From: Opitutales bacterium
GTDB lineage: Bacteria; Verrucomicrobiota; Verrucomicrobiia; Opitutales; Seribacteraceae
Length of the DNA: 64,000 nt
Reading direction: 5' to 3'
Assembly: GCA_029254745.1 (NCBI GenBank)
Contig: JAQWWZ010000025.1
Location: 62,001 to 126,000, forward strand
The notes under the pieces were generated by a model. The model did not search any database and had not been told where the DNA came from. It worked only from the letters and a program-made list of their open reading frames with translations. This document shows, piece after piece, positions 17,968 to 27,865 of the stretch. Position 1 is the first letter of the stretch. Every line of letters begins with the position of its first letter. The position numbers and the translations under genes are program-made.

Positions 17968-19122
17968 ATGATTCTGAAAGGAAACAACTGGTTGGGAGTT
18001 CTTGGCGGTGGCCAACTTGGAAGGATGCTGTCATTAGATGCACGAAGAATGGGCTTTAATGTTTTGGCATGGACAGGCGGAGACCGATCAGGAGCCGCGG
18101 CTACGGCTGATCAAATCATTGATGCACCTTTTGATGATCCCAATGCTTTAGATGAATTTACGAAAAAGGTACAAGTTGCCACGGTTGAATTTGAGAACTT
18201 ACCCCAAACTACCCTCGAGAAAGTTGAAGATCGAGTGAAACTTTTCCCGAGTCCTCAGGCTGTAACAATCTGCCAACATCGAGAAAGAGAGAAGAATTTT
18301 CTCTCTGAACATGGGTTTGCATGCGCAAAATTTAGAGTAGCTCATGATTTGATCACTTTTAAACATGCTATTCACGAATTACATTGCGATGTAATCGTAA
18401 AAACTGCTGAATTCGGATATGATGGCAAGGGCCAAGTCAGGTTAAATAAATCCTTATCGGAGCAGGAAATTACTCAAGCGTGGGAAGCATTTAATGGCGG
18501 ACGTGTCGTCATTGAAGAGTGTATTTCCTTGCAGGCCGAACTCTCTGTTATCGTGGCACGCAGTAGTAAATGTGAAATCTTAACCTATGATCCAGTAGAA
18601 AATATTCACAGAAATCATATTCTTGATGTTTCTATTGTTCCTGCCCGTATTCCGGAAAGCATACAAGCTGAGGCTAAAGATATTGCCTTATCCATTGCAG
18701 ATACTCTTCAATATGTGGGTATCCTAGCGGTTGAATTCTTTTTATCTGCGGATGGCCGCTTAGTTGTGAATGAATTGGCACCAAGGCCTCACAATTCCGG
18801 ACACCATACGCTTAATGCATGCACTTGCTCACAGTTTGAAAACCAGGCAAGAGCGATTGCTGGTCTACCTTTAGGTAGCACGAAGCTTCTTTCACCCGTC
18901 GTTATGATGAATCTGCTTGGCGATCTCTGGATCGATGAAAATACGCCCCCCAACTGGGATCCAATCACTTCATCCCAAGGTGCATCACTCCATCTTTACG
19001 GTAAGAGAGAAGCACGAGCAGGGCGTAAAATGGGCCATGCAACCTTCATGAACAGTTCTCTCGAGAAAACGATAGAGCAAATCAATGTTGCTCGAGAATT
19101 TTTTAAGCTTCCTGCAGTCTAA
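17968..19122 (+). CDS. purK: N5-carboxyaminoimidazole ribonucleotide synthase
   Basis: 384 aa, an ATP-grasp enzyme that makes N5-CAIR from AIR, bicarbonate and ATP. Visible features are LGVLGGGQLGRML at the N-terminus, the ATP-grasp residues in VKTAEFGYDGKGQ, VIEECISLQAELSVIVAR, and VNELAPRPHNSGHHT. The order and 2-bp spacing after purE indicate a bicistronic operon. Its presence shows the two-step PurK/PurE route rather than direct carboxylation. Confidence 0.95.
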   Translation: MILKGNNWLGVLGGGQLGRMLSLDARRMGFNVLAWTGGDRSGAAATADQIIDAPFDDPNALDEFTKKVQVATVEFENLPQTTLEKVEDRVKLFPSPQAVTICQHREREKNFLSEHGFACAKFRVAHDLITFKHAIHELHCDVIVKTAEFGYDGKGQVRLNKSLSEQEITQAWEAFNGGRVVIEECISLQAELSVIVARSSKCEILTYDPVENIHRNHILDVSIVPARIPESIQAEAKDIALSIADTLQYVGILAVEFFLSADGRLVVNELAPRPHNSGHHTLNACTCSQFENQARAIAGLPLGSTKLLSPVVMMNLLGDLWIDENTPPNWDPITSSQGASLHLYGKREARAGRKMGHATFMNSSLEKTIEQINVAREFFKLPAV

Positions 19123-19237
19123 TTTTAGCTTTTAGAAAGCTTTCATACTTTCATCTCCAACAGCTAGTTTCAGGACTTGCCCTTAGAGAAAATCAAAAGA
19201 TATCACTTATTGAACAGAATCTTTTCACCAATTTAGT

Positions 19238-19295
19238 TTGACAAATGGCAAATTTGTTGAGAATGAGTCTCAGTATCAATTGAGATTGAGTCTCA
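19238..19295 (+). promoter_or_regulatory. Tandem Fur-like boxes overlapping the promoter of the TonB receptor gene
   Basis: Two 15-bp perfect-arm inverted repeats, TGAGAATGAGTCTCA (19258-19272) and TGAGATTGAGTCTCA (19281-19295), are spaced 23 bp start to start. They resemble the Fur/DtxR-type consensus TGAGAAT-ATTCTCA. A TTGACA -35 lies at 19238-19243, so the first box covers the -10 zone. Binding here would block transcription of the siderophore receptor when iron is plentiful. Regulation is inferred. Confidence 0.7.
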
Positions 19296-19318
19296 GTATC
19301 AAGCAACGCTAACCCATT

Positions 19319-21469
19319 ATGAAAAACAAAAACAAACTACTTCTATACCTAAGTGCAAGTTTCGCCCTGGTTTCGACAGCACACACACAAGAAAAAGATA
19401 AGCCAGAACTCTCAGCTATGAGTGTTCTCGGTAACAAAGTCGAAAAACTTAATCTATCACCTGGACTTAAGTCATCTTTACCAGCCAATAAGATACCCCA
19501 AAGCTTCTCAGTGATGTCAGCAGAGCAAATTAAAACACAGGGACTTAAAAGTGTTGGCGACATTCTCGACTACACCCCAGGTGTGACCAATTCACAAGGC
19601 GAAGGACACCGTGATGCTGCTGTAATTCGCGGAATGCGCACGACTCAGGATTTCTACCGTGATGGAGTTAGAGATGATATACAGTACTACCGTCCACTCT
19701 ACAATGTTGACCAAGTAGAGGTTCTCCGTGGGCCAAACGCACTTGTTTCTGGCTTCGGTGGCGGTTACGGTTTGATCAATCGCGTTTCCAAAAAAGGTGT
19801 CATTGGAGAGTCTTTCAATGTGGCAAGTGCCAGCGTTGATACCTTCGGTGAAACTGTTTTTTCATTAGATAATAATTACGAACTTGATGAAAACAAAGCT
19901 CTTCGAGTTAACATGTTTGGAGAAAACCTGGAGAACCACAGAGATTTTTACTATGGAGATTCCTTTGGAGTGAATCCTACCTTGAGGATGGATCTTGGAG
20001 GAAGCACTTTGGATCTTTCATATGAATACCTCAATCAAGAGCGTTTTATCGATCGCGGTATTCCCACAAGTGATACAACCGGTTTTCCAATTAAATCTTT
20101 TAAAGATACATTCTTTGGGGATCCCGCTGAAAACTATTCTACTCATGAAGCTCATATTTTTAGGCTCCTTTACGAGCACGAATTGACTGACGCATTCACG
20201 GGTCGCTTTAGTGCTACCTACAACGATCATGATAAACTGTATAAGAATTTGTATGCTAATGATTATAATGAAGCGGCCCCAACGGTTGTTGAATTGGACG
20301 GCTATCTTGATACTACTCAGCGCAGCACTGCTATCTTCTCCTATGAAGTTGATGGGCAGATAGAAACTGGTGGTATAGTGCACAATTTGATTGCTGGCAT
20401 TGAATATCTTAGCATGAACAACGATAATGATCGCTACTACGCTCATTTTTCAGATGCTGCTTCAGACGGCCGAATTGCGTCCGGTAAAGCTTGGAGATTT
20501 TCTCGAGAAGATTTTCTAATTTCCGCACAACCCCTTCACCATGCCGGCTTTAACAGTGCTGGTGATGTCTCATTCAACACTTATGGCGAAGCTAATTCAT
20601 CAAACGACGACACCCATGCAGAAAATTCAGTCTTTTCAATTTATCTACAGGATGAAATTGAACTTACAGATTCATTGGATTTAGTTTTAGGCGTTCGATT
20701 TGACAATATGGACACAGATGTTGTCTCGATTGGGAAGCCAGCTCAGGGCTCACCGGTTACAAACCTATCCGATTCAGATGACACAATATCTCCGCGTGCA
20801 GGCTTCATTTTCACGGCAACTGAGCAACTATCTGCTTATGTTAGCTATAGTGAAACATTTAGTCCTCTTGCTGGTGACCAATATGCAAGTCTTAAAGAAA
20901 GTTACTCTTATGTTGATCCTAAATCTTTCGAAAATACTGAGTTTGGTATAAGGTACGATCTACTAAGTGGTTTGAGTTTTGCAGCTTCATATTTCGAGGT
21001 TAATTCAAATACGCCTGCCTATAATGTAGCTGCAGCAACATACTCAAAATCTGAACAAGAAATTACTGGATTCGAATTACAACTTGTAGGATCAATCACA
21101 GACAAATGGTTTATCAGTGCAGGCTATACTGATACTGATGCCAAGAAAACTGACGGCACTCCATTACGGGAAGTTCCTGAAAGTGTATTTTCAATCTGGA
21201 ATAATTACCTAGTCACAGATAAATTAGCGATTAATTTAGGCGTCATAAATCAGGGAGAAAGCCACATTAAAGATGGTTCAGCTCAAAAACTTCCAAGTTT
21301 TACAAGAGTGGACGCCGGTGCTAATTATGCCCTTACTGAAAATACAACTCTTGGTCTTAATATTGAGAATCTTACGGACGAGCTTTATTTCCCGCATTCT
21401 CATAGTACACACCAAGTCTCGGTTGGAGCACCGATTAATGCCATGTTTAGCATCACCAGCAGTTTCTAA
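19319..21469 (+). CDS. TonB-dependent siderophore receptor
   Basis: 716 aa outer-membrane receptor. A signal peptide covers about residues 1-22, ending STAHTQ. The plug domain follows (about 55-170): IPQSFSVMSAEQIKTQG, LDYTPGVTNSQGEG, the RDAAVIRGM segment, and VEVLRGPNALVSGFGGGYGLINRVSKK. A 22-strand-type barrel runs to the C-terminal aromatic residue in SITSSF. The layout fits the FhuA/FhuE/FpvA group that imports ferric siderophores with TonB-ExbBD energy; the ligand is not predictable. No linked ABC transporter genes are seen. It is preceded by Fur-like boxes and followed by an intrinsic terminator. Confidence 0.93.
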   Translation: MKNKNKLLLYLSASFALVSTAHTQEKDKPELSAMSVLGNKVEKLNLSPGLKSSLPANKIPQSFSVMSAEQIKTQGLKSVGDILDYTPGVTNSQGEGHRDAAVIRGMRTTQDFYRDGVRDDIQYYRPLYNVDQVEVLRGPNALVSGFGGGYGLINRVSKKGVIGESFNVASASVDTFGETVFSLDNNYELDENKALRVNMFGENLENHRDFYYGDSFGVNPTLRMDLGGSTLDLSYEYLNQERFIDRGIPTSDTTGFPIKSFKDTFFGDPAENYSTHEAHIFRLLYEHELTDAFTGRFSATYNDHDKLYKNLYANDYNEAAPTVVELDGYLDTTQRSTAIFSYEVDGQIETGGIVHNLIAGIEYLSMNNDNDRYYAHFSDAASDGRIASGKAWRFSREDFLISAQPLHHAGFNSAGDVSFNTYGEANSSNDDTHAENSVFSIYLQDEIELTDSLDLVLGVRFDNMDTDVVSIGKPAQGSPVTNLSDSDDTISPRAGFIFTATEQLSAYVSYSETFSPLAGDQYASLKESYSYVDPKSFENTEFGIRYDLLSGLSFAASYFEVNSNTPAYNVAAATYSKSEQEITGFELQLVGSITDKWFISAGYTDTDAKKTDGTPLREVPESVFSIWNNYLVTDKLAINLGVINQGESHIKDGSAQKLPSFTRVDAGANYALTENTTLGLNIENLTDELYFPHSHSTHQVSVGAPINAMFSITSSF

Positions 21470-21589
21470 ATCTAATCACAATTTAAAGATTTTTAGGTAT
21501 CGTTTGTTTGTTTCAAGTTCATAACTTATAAATATAAAAAGTGGACTTGTTTTATATCCGAATTAGATAATCTCGGGTGTAAGATCTAA

Positions 21590-21630
21590 AGCCCAACCCT
21601 TTGCGGGCAATTTAGGGTTGGGCTAATCTT
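21590..21630 (+). terminator. Intrinsic terminator after the TonB receptor gene
   Basis: Perfect 11-bp stem AGCCCAACCCT (21590-21600) with AGGGTTGGGCT (21614-21624), loop of 13 nt, followed by AATCTTTT. It is placed about 120 bp after the receptor stop codon. Confidence 0.7.
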
Positions 21631-21666
21631 TTCAATCTAAATAGATTGTTCACAGGCACATAGGTT

Positions 21667-21696
21667 AAAGGTCCTCAGAAATGAGGGCCTTTTTCT
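21667..21696 (+). terminator. Second hairpin with T-run before tRNA-Asn
   Basis: AAAGGTCCTC pairs with GAGGGCCTTT (one G-T pair), loop AGAAAT, followed by a run of T. A typical rho-independent terminator. Together with the hairpin at 21590 it insulates the receptor gene from tRNA-Asn. Confidence 0.7.
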
Positions 21697-21770
21697 ATTT
21701 TTAAAAGATAACTCTTAAACCACTCGTTGGATTGACAGGTACGAACAAATTCAGCATAATAATAAAATAT

Positions 21771-21845
<75 letters not shown>

Positions 21846-21852
21846 TTTTTGC

Positions 21853-23226
21853 TTAGTTAATGTCCAAGTCTGGCCAGCGAACTAACTTACGGTGCAAAGT
21901 TCTTCGGCTTATACCCATTAGTTCGGCAGCTTTTGTTTTATTTCCATGTGCTTGAAGTAAAGCATTCCGCAATAATCGCTTTTCATTCTCTTCCACAGAC
22001 AACGAGTTTGATGAGGTATAATCTAATATTTCTTGATCTTCCTGATTATCAATAACTGGGTGCCTAAATCGTGGATCAAGATCATACTGGGTAATTGTTG
22101 AACCCCGCTTTAATACTACTAAATTTTCGCAAAAGTTTCTAAGCTCACGGACATTTCCAGGCCAGGAGTACTTTAAAAGTATGTTCACCGCATCCTGCTC
22201 AAGCAAGGGTTCCTCAAACCCGTTTTCATTAGCAAAATAGTTAAGAAAATACTGTAGTAACAACACTATATCGTCACCCCGCTCCCGAAGAGCAGGTAAA
22301 TCAACAGTTACGACATTTAAGCGGTAATATAAGTCATCACGGAATTCACCATTCTTCACCATTTTGTGCAAATTTCGGTTTGTTGCACACACCAAACGTG
22401 AATCTACTTCAATCGTCTTTGAACTGCCCAGTCTTTCAATCGATTTTGATTCTAAAAACCGCAGGAGTTTAACTTGAGTAGAAGCATCAATTTCTCCTAT
22501 TTCATCAAGAAAGAGCGTACCACCTTTAGAAGATTCGAATCGGCCAATTCTTCTATCGTTTGCACCAGTAAATGCACCCTTTTCATGTCCAAACAATTCG
22601 CTTTCCAAAAGATTAGATGGGAGGGCAGCACAATGAACCGCAACAAATGGACCGCGAGATCGGTCACTATTTTGATGAACCGCTTGCGCCACCAATTCTT
22701 TTCCCGTCCCGGTTTCTCCTGTAATTAGAACCGTAGCTTTCGATGGACCAACAAGTTTTACTTGATCTAGCACATTTTCTAAAGCAGGAGATTTCCCAAG
22801 AATTCCATCAAAGCTAAATTTTTTATCAAGCCTTTGATGAAGCTCTTTATTCTCTGTCTTTAAATCTTTTTCACTTAGACCTCTTTGTATCAGAAGATCT
22901 AGTTTTTCAAGATTTACTGGCTTGGAAAGGAAATCAAAAGCACCACGCTTCATTGCCTCAACAGCCACATCAACTTCTCCATAGGCTGTCATCATGATGC
23001 ATATGGGATTACTTGGATGCTTAGAGGCAAAGTCGATAACACTCATGCCTGAGACTCCTGACATACGTAAATCAGTTAAAACGACTTCAAATTTCTCAGC
23101 ATCCATTGCATTAAACGCTTCCTCAGCACTGGAAGCTAAAAAAACTTCAAAATTATCTTCTAAAGAAAGCTCCAAACCTTCACGAGTATGCTCTTCATCA
23201 TCAACTATCAATAAATTTGGCTTCAT
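21853..23226 (-). CDS. Sigma-54-dependent response regulator (NtrC/AtoC type)
   Basis: 457 aa. The receiver domain (1-120) has acidic DD9-10, phosphoacceptor Asp52 and Lys102. The AAA+ domain (about 140-370) has Walker A GETGTGKE (170-177) and the sigma-54 contact loop GAFTGA (217-222). A C-terminal Fis-type helix-turn-helix ([20 protein letters not shown]) binds DNA. It activates sigma-54 promoters on phosphorylation by the kinase encoded 12 bp upstream. The target regulon is unknown. Confidence 0.93.
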   Translation of the reverse strand: MKPNLLIVDDEEHTREGLELSLEDNFEVFLASSAEEAFNAMDAEKFEVVLTDLRMSGVSGMSVIDFASKHPSNPICIMMTAYGEVDVAVEAMKRGAFDFLSKPVNLEKLDLLIQRGLSEKDLKTENKELHQRLDKKFSFDGILGKSPALENVLDQVKLVGPSKATVLITGETGTGKELVAQAVHQNSDRSRGPFVAVHCAALPSNLLESELFGHEKGAFTGANDRRIGRFESSKGGTLFLDEIGEIDASTQVKLLRFLESKSIERLGSSKTIEVDSRLVCATNRNLHKMVKNGEFRDDLYYRLNVVTVDLPALRERGDDIVLLLQYFLNYFANENGFEEPLLEQDAVNILLKYSWPGNVRELRNFCENLVVLKRGSTITQYDLDPRFRHPVIDNQEDQEILDYTSSNSLSVEENEKRLLRNALLQAHGNKTKAAELMGISRRTLHRKLVRWPDLDIN

Positions 23227-23238
23227 TTCACAAAAATT

Positions 23239-24429
23239 TTATGAGGATGCAAGTAATTGCCGACGAGGAGAATTTCGAGGAAACTTCAAAGTAACAACCG
23301 TACCAGACCCTTCCTTACTATCAATTCCGACTTCTCCATTGTGATCCCGCATAATCCGGTGAACAATCATCATTCCAATTCCATGCCCCCTTTTTTTTGT
23401 AGTAAAATACGGCTCGAATACCCGTGATATATTCTCTTTCGCAATTCCACTTCCTTGATCAACAACCTGGGCAAAAACAAATTTTTCATCCAACCCAGAA
23501 ATTATTCTTATTTCTGAGTCCTCTGGGATAGAATCGATTGCATTTCCAATCACATTGAAAAATACCTGTTTAACCTGCTCAAGGTCACCGCGAATCATAG
23601 GTTCTCGTACACCAGCTTCCATTTGTACTTTTACTTTTTTATTCTGTAGTTCTTTTTCTCTTAAAAGCAGCGTTTCTTCAATTACAGAAAGAAGATTAAT
23701 TTTTTGAAAACTGGGTTCACTTGGGCGTATTGCTTTTAAAAAATGAGATATTATACCATCTAACCTTTCAACTTCTTTAATACAGATATCTAGAGATTTT
23801 GACACTTTTGAAGCGTCTATTTTTTGGTTATTTAAACTTCGATTTAAATATTGGAGATGAATGTTTATTGAGTTAAGTGGGTTGCCAAGTTCATGGGCCA
23901 CACCCGCAGCTAAATCCATAATACTTGAAATCCTTTCACCTTCTAATTGTGCCTCTAATTTATCTTTTTCTTCAGTAACATCTGTCATCACGATTGTGAG
24001 ACCAGTTTTACCCCGCGCTGAACTAGAAGTTGTTTTTGTATCTTCGATAGGCACTGCGTAAGCCCTAATTTGTCTTCGCTCAGGATAAGAAATTTTCATT
24101 TCTCTAACTACGACCTCAGGGTAAGGATCGTCTTTGCTGAGACCCAAGCCGATTGCTTTCGCTAGTTCAGGAGCGGCACGATGGAGAAACACTTTTTCGC
24201 TTATATCGTCCTTTAACCCAATTAACCGACGTCCTTCAACATTTGAATATGTGATAATACCCTCTTCATCTAAAACAAGAATGCCATCACGAATTACATC
24301 AAATACAGTCTCAAGTAATTTTCGTTCCCGTGCTAATCGCTGAACGAGTATACCAAGATTTACTTCATCTAAGTCATCCAAACGGCCAAGGACTTTATCT
24401 AAAGGACTTATTGTTGGTTTTGATTTCAT
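23239..24429 (-). CDS. PAS-domain sensor histidine kinase
   Basis: 396 aa, cytoplasmic: no membrane segment is visible. A PAS domain covers about residues 40-150 (VFDVIRDGILVLDEEGIITYSN). HisKA follows with phosphoacceptor His179 in GVAHELGNPLNSI, then HATPase_c with the N box NVIGNAIDSI, VDQGSGI, and KKRGHGIGMMIV. NtrB/AtoS-like architecture fits its partner regulator downstream. It overlaps the coaB stop by 4 bp (ATGA), so kinase synthesis is coupled to a CoA biosynthesis gene. Confidence 0.92.
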   Translation of the reverse strand: MKSKPTISPLDKVLGRLDDLDEVNLGILVQRLARERKLLETVFDVIRDGILVLDEEGIITYSNVEGRRLIGLKDDISEKVFLHRAAPELAKAIGLGLSKDDPYPEVVVREMKISYPERRQIRAYAVPIEDTKTTSSSARGKTGLTIVMTDVTEEKDKLEAQLEGERISSIMDLAAGVAHELGNPLNSINIHLQYLNRSLNNQKIDASKVSKSLDICIKEVERLDGIISHFLKAIRPSEPSFQKINLLSVIEETLLLREKELQNKKVKVQMEAGVREPMIRGDLEQVKQVFFNVIGNAIDSIPEDSEIRIISGLDEKFVFAQVVDQGSGIAKENISRVFEPYFTTKKRGHGIGMMIVHRIMRDHNGEVGIDSKEGSGTVVTLKFPRNSPRRQLLASS

Positions 24430-25064
24430 TTGAACAAAAGCTTCAAAATTCTACTGGCTATCACAAGTTTAGTGTCTCGATCCAAAATAACTGTTTCCTC
24501 ATCCTTAGAGAGCATAGTAATCGCATTAAAATCAGATTGGAAGCCTAGACCTTTACGAGACACATCATTCAGGGCGATCCAGTCTAGATTCTTGTTATGA
24601 ATTTTGGTCATTGCATTCACTAAATGATTTTCGGTTTCTGCAGCAAAACCAACCAATATTTGGGAGCTTTTTTTTCTTCTTCCTAAGCTTTCTAATATAT
24701 CAGGGTTTGCTTCTAGTTTGATATATGATGGGTGCTGGTTTTTTTTAAGCTTGTGACCATGTTTACTTTGCGGACGATGATCGCAGACTGCTGCAGCCAT
24801 AATTGTTACATCTGCTTTTTCAAATAATGCCTGCATTGCATCATTCATTTCTTGTGCAGTTTCCACCATGATACTGCGTACTCCATCAGGCACTTTTAGG
24901 TTTACAGGACCACTTACTAATGTGACTTCGATTCCACGTTTTTGAGCAGCTTGGGCAAGAGCATAGCCCATCTTTCCTGAAGAGGGGTTCGATATAAACC
25001 GTACCGGGTCTATCCATTCACGGGTTGGGCCAGCAGATATTAGGCATTGAATATCACTTTTCAT
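24426..25064 (-). CDS. coaB: Stand-alone phosphopantothenate-cysteine ligase (CoaB domain)
   Basis: 212 aa, only the DFP/CoaB half of the usual CoaBC fusion. It joins 4'-phosphopantothenate and cysteine using a nucleotide triphosphate. The signature SAGPTREWIDPVRFISN plus SSGKMG is at the N-terminus, AAAVCDHRP in the centre, and VGFAAET later. The CoaC decarboxylase half is absent here and must be encoded elsewhere. It is the first gene of an operon with the two-component pair. Confidence 0.9.
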   Translation of the reverse strand: MKSDIQCLISAGPTREWIDPVRFISNPSSGKMGYALAQAAQKRGIEVTLVSGPVNLKVPDGVRSIMVETAQEMNDAMQALFEKADVTIMAAAVCDHRPQSKHGHKLKKNQHPSYIKLEANPDILESLGRRKKSSQILVGFAAETENHLVNAMTKIHNKNLDWIALNDVSRKGLGFQSDFNAITMLSKDEETVILDRDTKLVIASRILKLLFK

Positions 25065-25115
25065 TTGAACAATAAGAGAGACATTATCTTATGATGATGA
25101 TTCAATAGTCTGCCA

Positions 25116-25880
25116 ATGAAAGAAAATAAACCACCTAAAAAAGAAAACCTTTTATTAAATCTTGGTTTTAATTTAGTTCTTCCCATTCTTTTTCTTCGAA
25201 AGGGCAGTTCATGGCTCGGTGAACCGCTTGGGGAGCAATTGGGCACTAGCCCGGACTCTTCGCTCATTAGCTCTATTATGCTCCTTCTAGCTATTTCATT
25301 TCCTATTGGATATGGACTGTGGGACTGGATTAATCGAAAGAAAATAAATTTTATTTCTATTCTTGGGGCTTGTAGTGCGTTACTGACTGGTGGGATTGGA
25401 TTGATACCAGGAGCAACGGTGCAAATGTTTGCAATCAAAGAGGCAGCTTTACCAGCTATTCTTGGGGCACTCACTGTATTAACATTAAAAACCAAACGTC
25501 CGCTTGTTCATCTCTTTCTATTTAATCCGGAAGTGATTAAAGTAGATTTGGTTAATGAAAAACTTAAACTTCAAAACTCAGAAGTTTTATTTCAAAAACT
25601 TATGACTAAGTGTACTTGGCTGATTGGGCTATCCTTTGCCATAAGTGCTATATTAAATTACCTCTTATCTCGCTGGATTGTTGTGACAGAGCCTGCCTTT
25701 GATCCAATTGCCTATAATGATGAGGTAGGTCAAATGATGGGGTGGAGCTTTCCTGTTATAAGCTTACCTTGCATGGTTGTGAGTGCCTATGCATTTTGGA
25801 TTTTAATTAAGGGTATCAAAGACCTCACCGGGCTATCCCTTGAAGATGCGATGGCACAAGGGACAGTTAAGAAAGACTAA
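25116..25880 (+). CDS. VC0807-like integral membrane protein
   Basis: 254 aa with about six hydrophobic segments. The stretches LGFNLVLPILFL, AISFPIGYGLWDWI, INFISILGACSALLTGGIGL and FAIKEAALPAILG match the VC0807/intracellular-septation-A-like family as I know it. Molecular function of this family is not established. It sits alone on the plus strand, divergent from coaB by 51 bp and converging on gltA, with which it shares a hairpin. Confidence 0.75.
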   Translation: MKENKPPKKENLLLNLGFNLVLPILFLRKGSSWLGEPLGEQLGTSPDSSLISSIMLLLAISFPIGYGLWDWINRKKINFISILGACSALLTGGIGLIPGATVQMFAIKEAALPAILGALTVLTLKTKRPLVHLFLFNPEVIKVDLVNEKLKLQNSEVLFQKLMTKCTWLIGLSFAISAILNYLLSRWIVVTEPAFDPIAYNDEVGQMMGWSFPVISLPCMVVSAYAFWILIKGIKDLTGLSLEDAMAQGTVKKD

Positions 25881-25904
25881 GGAACTAAAACTTTATCTAG
25901 TTCC
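25881..25904. terminator. Bidirectional hairpin terminator between VC0807-like gene and gltA
   Basis: GGAACTA (25881-25887) pairs with TAGTTCC (25898-25904), loop of 10 nt. The hairpin begins right after the stop of the plus-strand gene and contains the gltA stop codon (25893-25895). Flanking T/A runs are modest, so strength is uncertain. Confidence 0.5.
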
Positions 25905-27176
25905 TATGTCAGTGTAGGAACGTAAAGTCTCGCCTTGATAGATTTGACGGGGCCGGTGTATGCGTTTTCCATTGGATGCGATCTCCTTCCAATGAGCTAA
26001 CCAACCTGGGGCTCTCCCTATAGCGAAAAGAACAGTGAAAGTATCTGTAGGGAAACCCATGGCCTGTAAAATTATACCACTATAAAAATCTACATTTGGA
26101 TACAACTTGCGCTGTATAAAATATTCATCCTCCAAAGCGGATGACTCAAGATTGCGGGCAATATCAAGGATAGGACTTTTTACGCCCAATGCATCCAATG
26201 CTTGATCACAAGCACTTTTAAGAATTTTGGCTCGGGGGTCATAATTGCGGTATACCCGATGCCCAAATCCCATAAGCCTCGACTTACCTTCCTTGGCCGA
26301 CTGAATAAACTTACTTCCATCATCGCCAGACTGATGAATTTCATTGAGCATTTTTATAACTGCCATATTAGCCCCACCATGTAAAGGCCCCCACAATGCA
26401 GAAGTTGCCCCAGCCACCGATGCGAATGGGTTGGCTCCTCCTGAAGCTATCATCCTACAAGTCGAAGTAGAGCAATTCTGCTCATGGTCCGCATGAAGGA
26501 GAAAAATTACATCCAATGCTTTGCTAACAGCTTCCGGTATCCCATCGCTATCTTTTGAAGAAAACATCATGGAGAGAAAATCTTCACAGTAATTCCCACC
26601 TTTTGCAGAACTTGGAAATTCTTCCCCTTTTGAAAATCTATATTGAGCAGCCGCAATTGAACGAATAGCTGAAATAATCAAACTAGAAGACTTATCAAAA
26701 TTATCTAAATCTTGCTGCCTATTGTTAGACGAAAGGTCTGGGAAAGCTCCACCCAAAGCCTGAAGACCGCAGGATAAAACTGCCATTGGGTGGGTGTTAG
26801 CAGGTAAAGCCCTCAAGGAAGCCAGTACTTCCGGTGGCAATTCTGTAAATTGAGCAACTCGCTCCTGAAGTGAGGATAACTCGGTTGCGGTAGGCAGATT
26901 ACCATAAATCAAAAGATAGCATGTTTCTAGGAATGTCGATTTTCCCGCAAGTTCAGCAATGTCATAACCACGGTAACGAAGTATACCTTTATCACCGTCT
27001 ATGAAAGTAACAGAGCTTTCACAAGAACCCGTGTTTCCATATCCGTCATCGAAAGTTATAAATTTGCTGTGCTTTCGAAGCTGACTTATGTCAACAGCTT
27101 GTTCTTGTTCAGTACCAGTAAGAATTGGAAGAGGGTAGGATTGATCATTTATAAGAAGATCTGCTGATTGTGACAT
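25893..27176 (-). CDS. gltA: Citrate synthase
   Basis: 427 aa, the type-II (hexameric, Gram-negative) length. Condenses acetyl-CoA with oxaloacetate. Conserved parts are FDDGYGNTGSCESSVTFIDG, the active-site HADHEQNCSTSTCRM, WGPLHGGAN, and GFGHRVYRNYDPRA with the catalytic His. It is the last gene of the long minus-strand block, 45 bp after hisH. With ppc it covers the entry of carbon into the TCA cycle. Confidence 0.96.
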   Translation of the reverse strand: MSQSADLLINDQSYPLPILTGTEQEQAVDISQLRKHSKFITFDDGYGNTGSCESSVTFIDGDKGILRYRGYDIAELAGKSTFLETCYLLIYGNLPTATELSSLQERVAQFTELPPEVLASLRALPANTHPMAVLSCGLQALGGAFPDLSSNNRQQDLDNFDKSSSLIISAIRSIAAAQYRFSKGEEFPSSAKGGNYCEDFLSMMFSSKDSDGIPEAVSKALDVIFLLHADHEQNCSTSTCRMIASGGANPFASVAGATSALWGPLHGGANMAVIKMLNEIHQSGDDGSKFIQSAKEGKSRLMGFGHRVYRNYDPRAKILKSACDQALDALGVKSPILDIARNLESSALEDEYFIQRKLYPNVDFYSGIILQAMGFPTDTFTVLFAIGRAPGWLAHWKEIASNGKRIHRPRQIYQGETLRSYTDIGTR

Positions 27177-27221
27177 GATATAGGGTAGTTTGAATAGGTA
27201 GAACCTTTAGTAATGCCAATT

Positions 27222-27851
27222 TTAAACAATTTTTTCAAGAAAGTTCCTGTAAAGTTGTAAACCTTTTGCCTGACTTTTTTCAGGATGAAATTGGGTGGCG
27301 ATGCACTTACCAGTAAAAATACCGCTTACAAACGGAATGCCATAGGTCGTTTCAAAGGTTACAAGATCCTCAGAGACGTCCGCCAAGTAATAACTATGAA
27401 CAAAATAAAATTGATCAAAATCTGATAAATTTTTTCTTACAGAATTTCCTATTGGCAAATTCCAAGAAACTGAATTCCAACCCATATGGGGAATCTTCAA
27501 AGAGGATTCTAAGGTAAATCTTCTTACATGACCTTTGAAAATTCCAAGCCCCGGCAAACTTCCCTCTTCTGATGTTTCAAAAAGAACCTGTAAACCGAGG
27601 CATATACCAAAGTATGGCTTTCCTTGATTGATCCATAATCGCAAGGCTTGATCTAGCCCTGATTTCATCAATGACTCCATACACTGATCAAAAGTACCTT
27701 GCCCAGGAAATACCAAAGCGTCTACCTCACTTATTTCGTCCGGATTTTGTATTATTAAAACTTCTACATTTAAATATTCGAAGGCCTTAACAACGCTTCT
27801 TAGGTTTCCTGTGCCATAATCAATAACCCCTACTTTGCGGGACATGTTCAT
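27222..27851 (-). CDS. hisH: Imidazole glycerol phosphate synthase, glutaminase subunit
   Basis: 209 aa class-I glutamine amidotransferase that feeds ammonia to HisF. The triad Cys is in YFGICLGLQ; His and Glu are in QFHPEKSQ near the C-terminus. The N-terminal VGVIDYGTGNLRSV is typical of HisH. The start could be M1 (27851) or M3 (27845). hisF is not in the window, so its partner is encoded elsewhere. Confidence 0.95.
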   Translation of the reverse strand: MNMSRKVGVIDYGTGNLRSVVKAFEYLNVEVLIIQNPDEISEVDALVFPGQGTFDQCMESLMKSGLDQALRLWINQGKPYFGICLGLQVLFETSEEGSLPGLGIFKGHVRRFTLESSLKIPHMGWNSVSWNLPIGNSVRKNLSDFDQFYFVHSYYLADVSEDLVTFETTYGIPFVSGIFTGKCIATQFHPEKSQAKGLQLYRNFLEKIV

Positions 27852-27865
27852 TAAAATTTAGTAAA

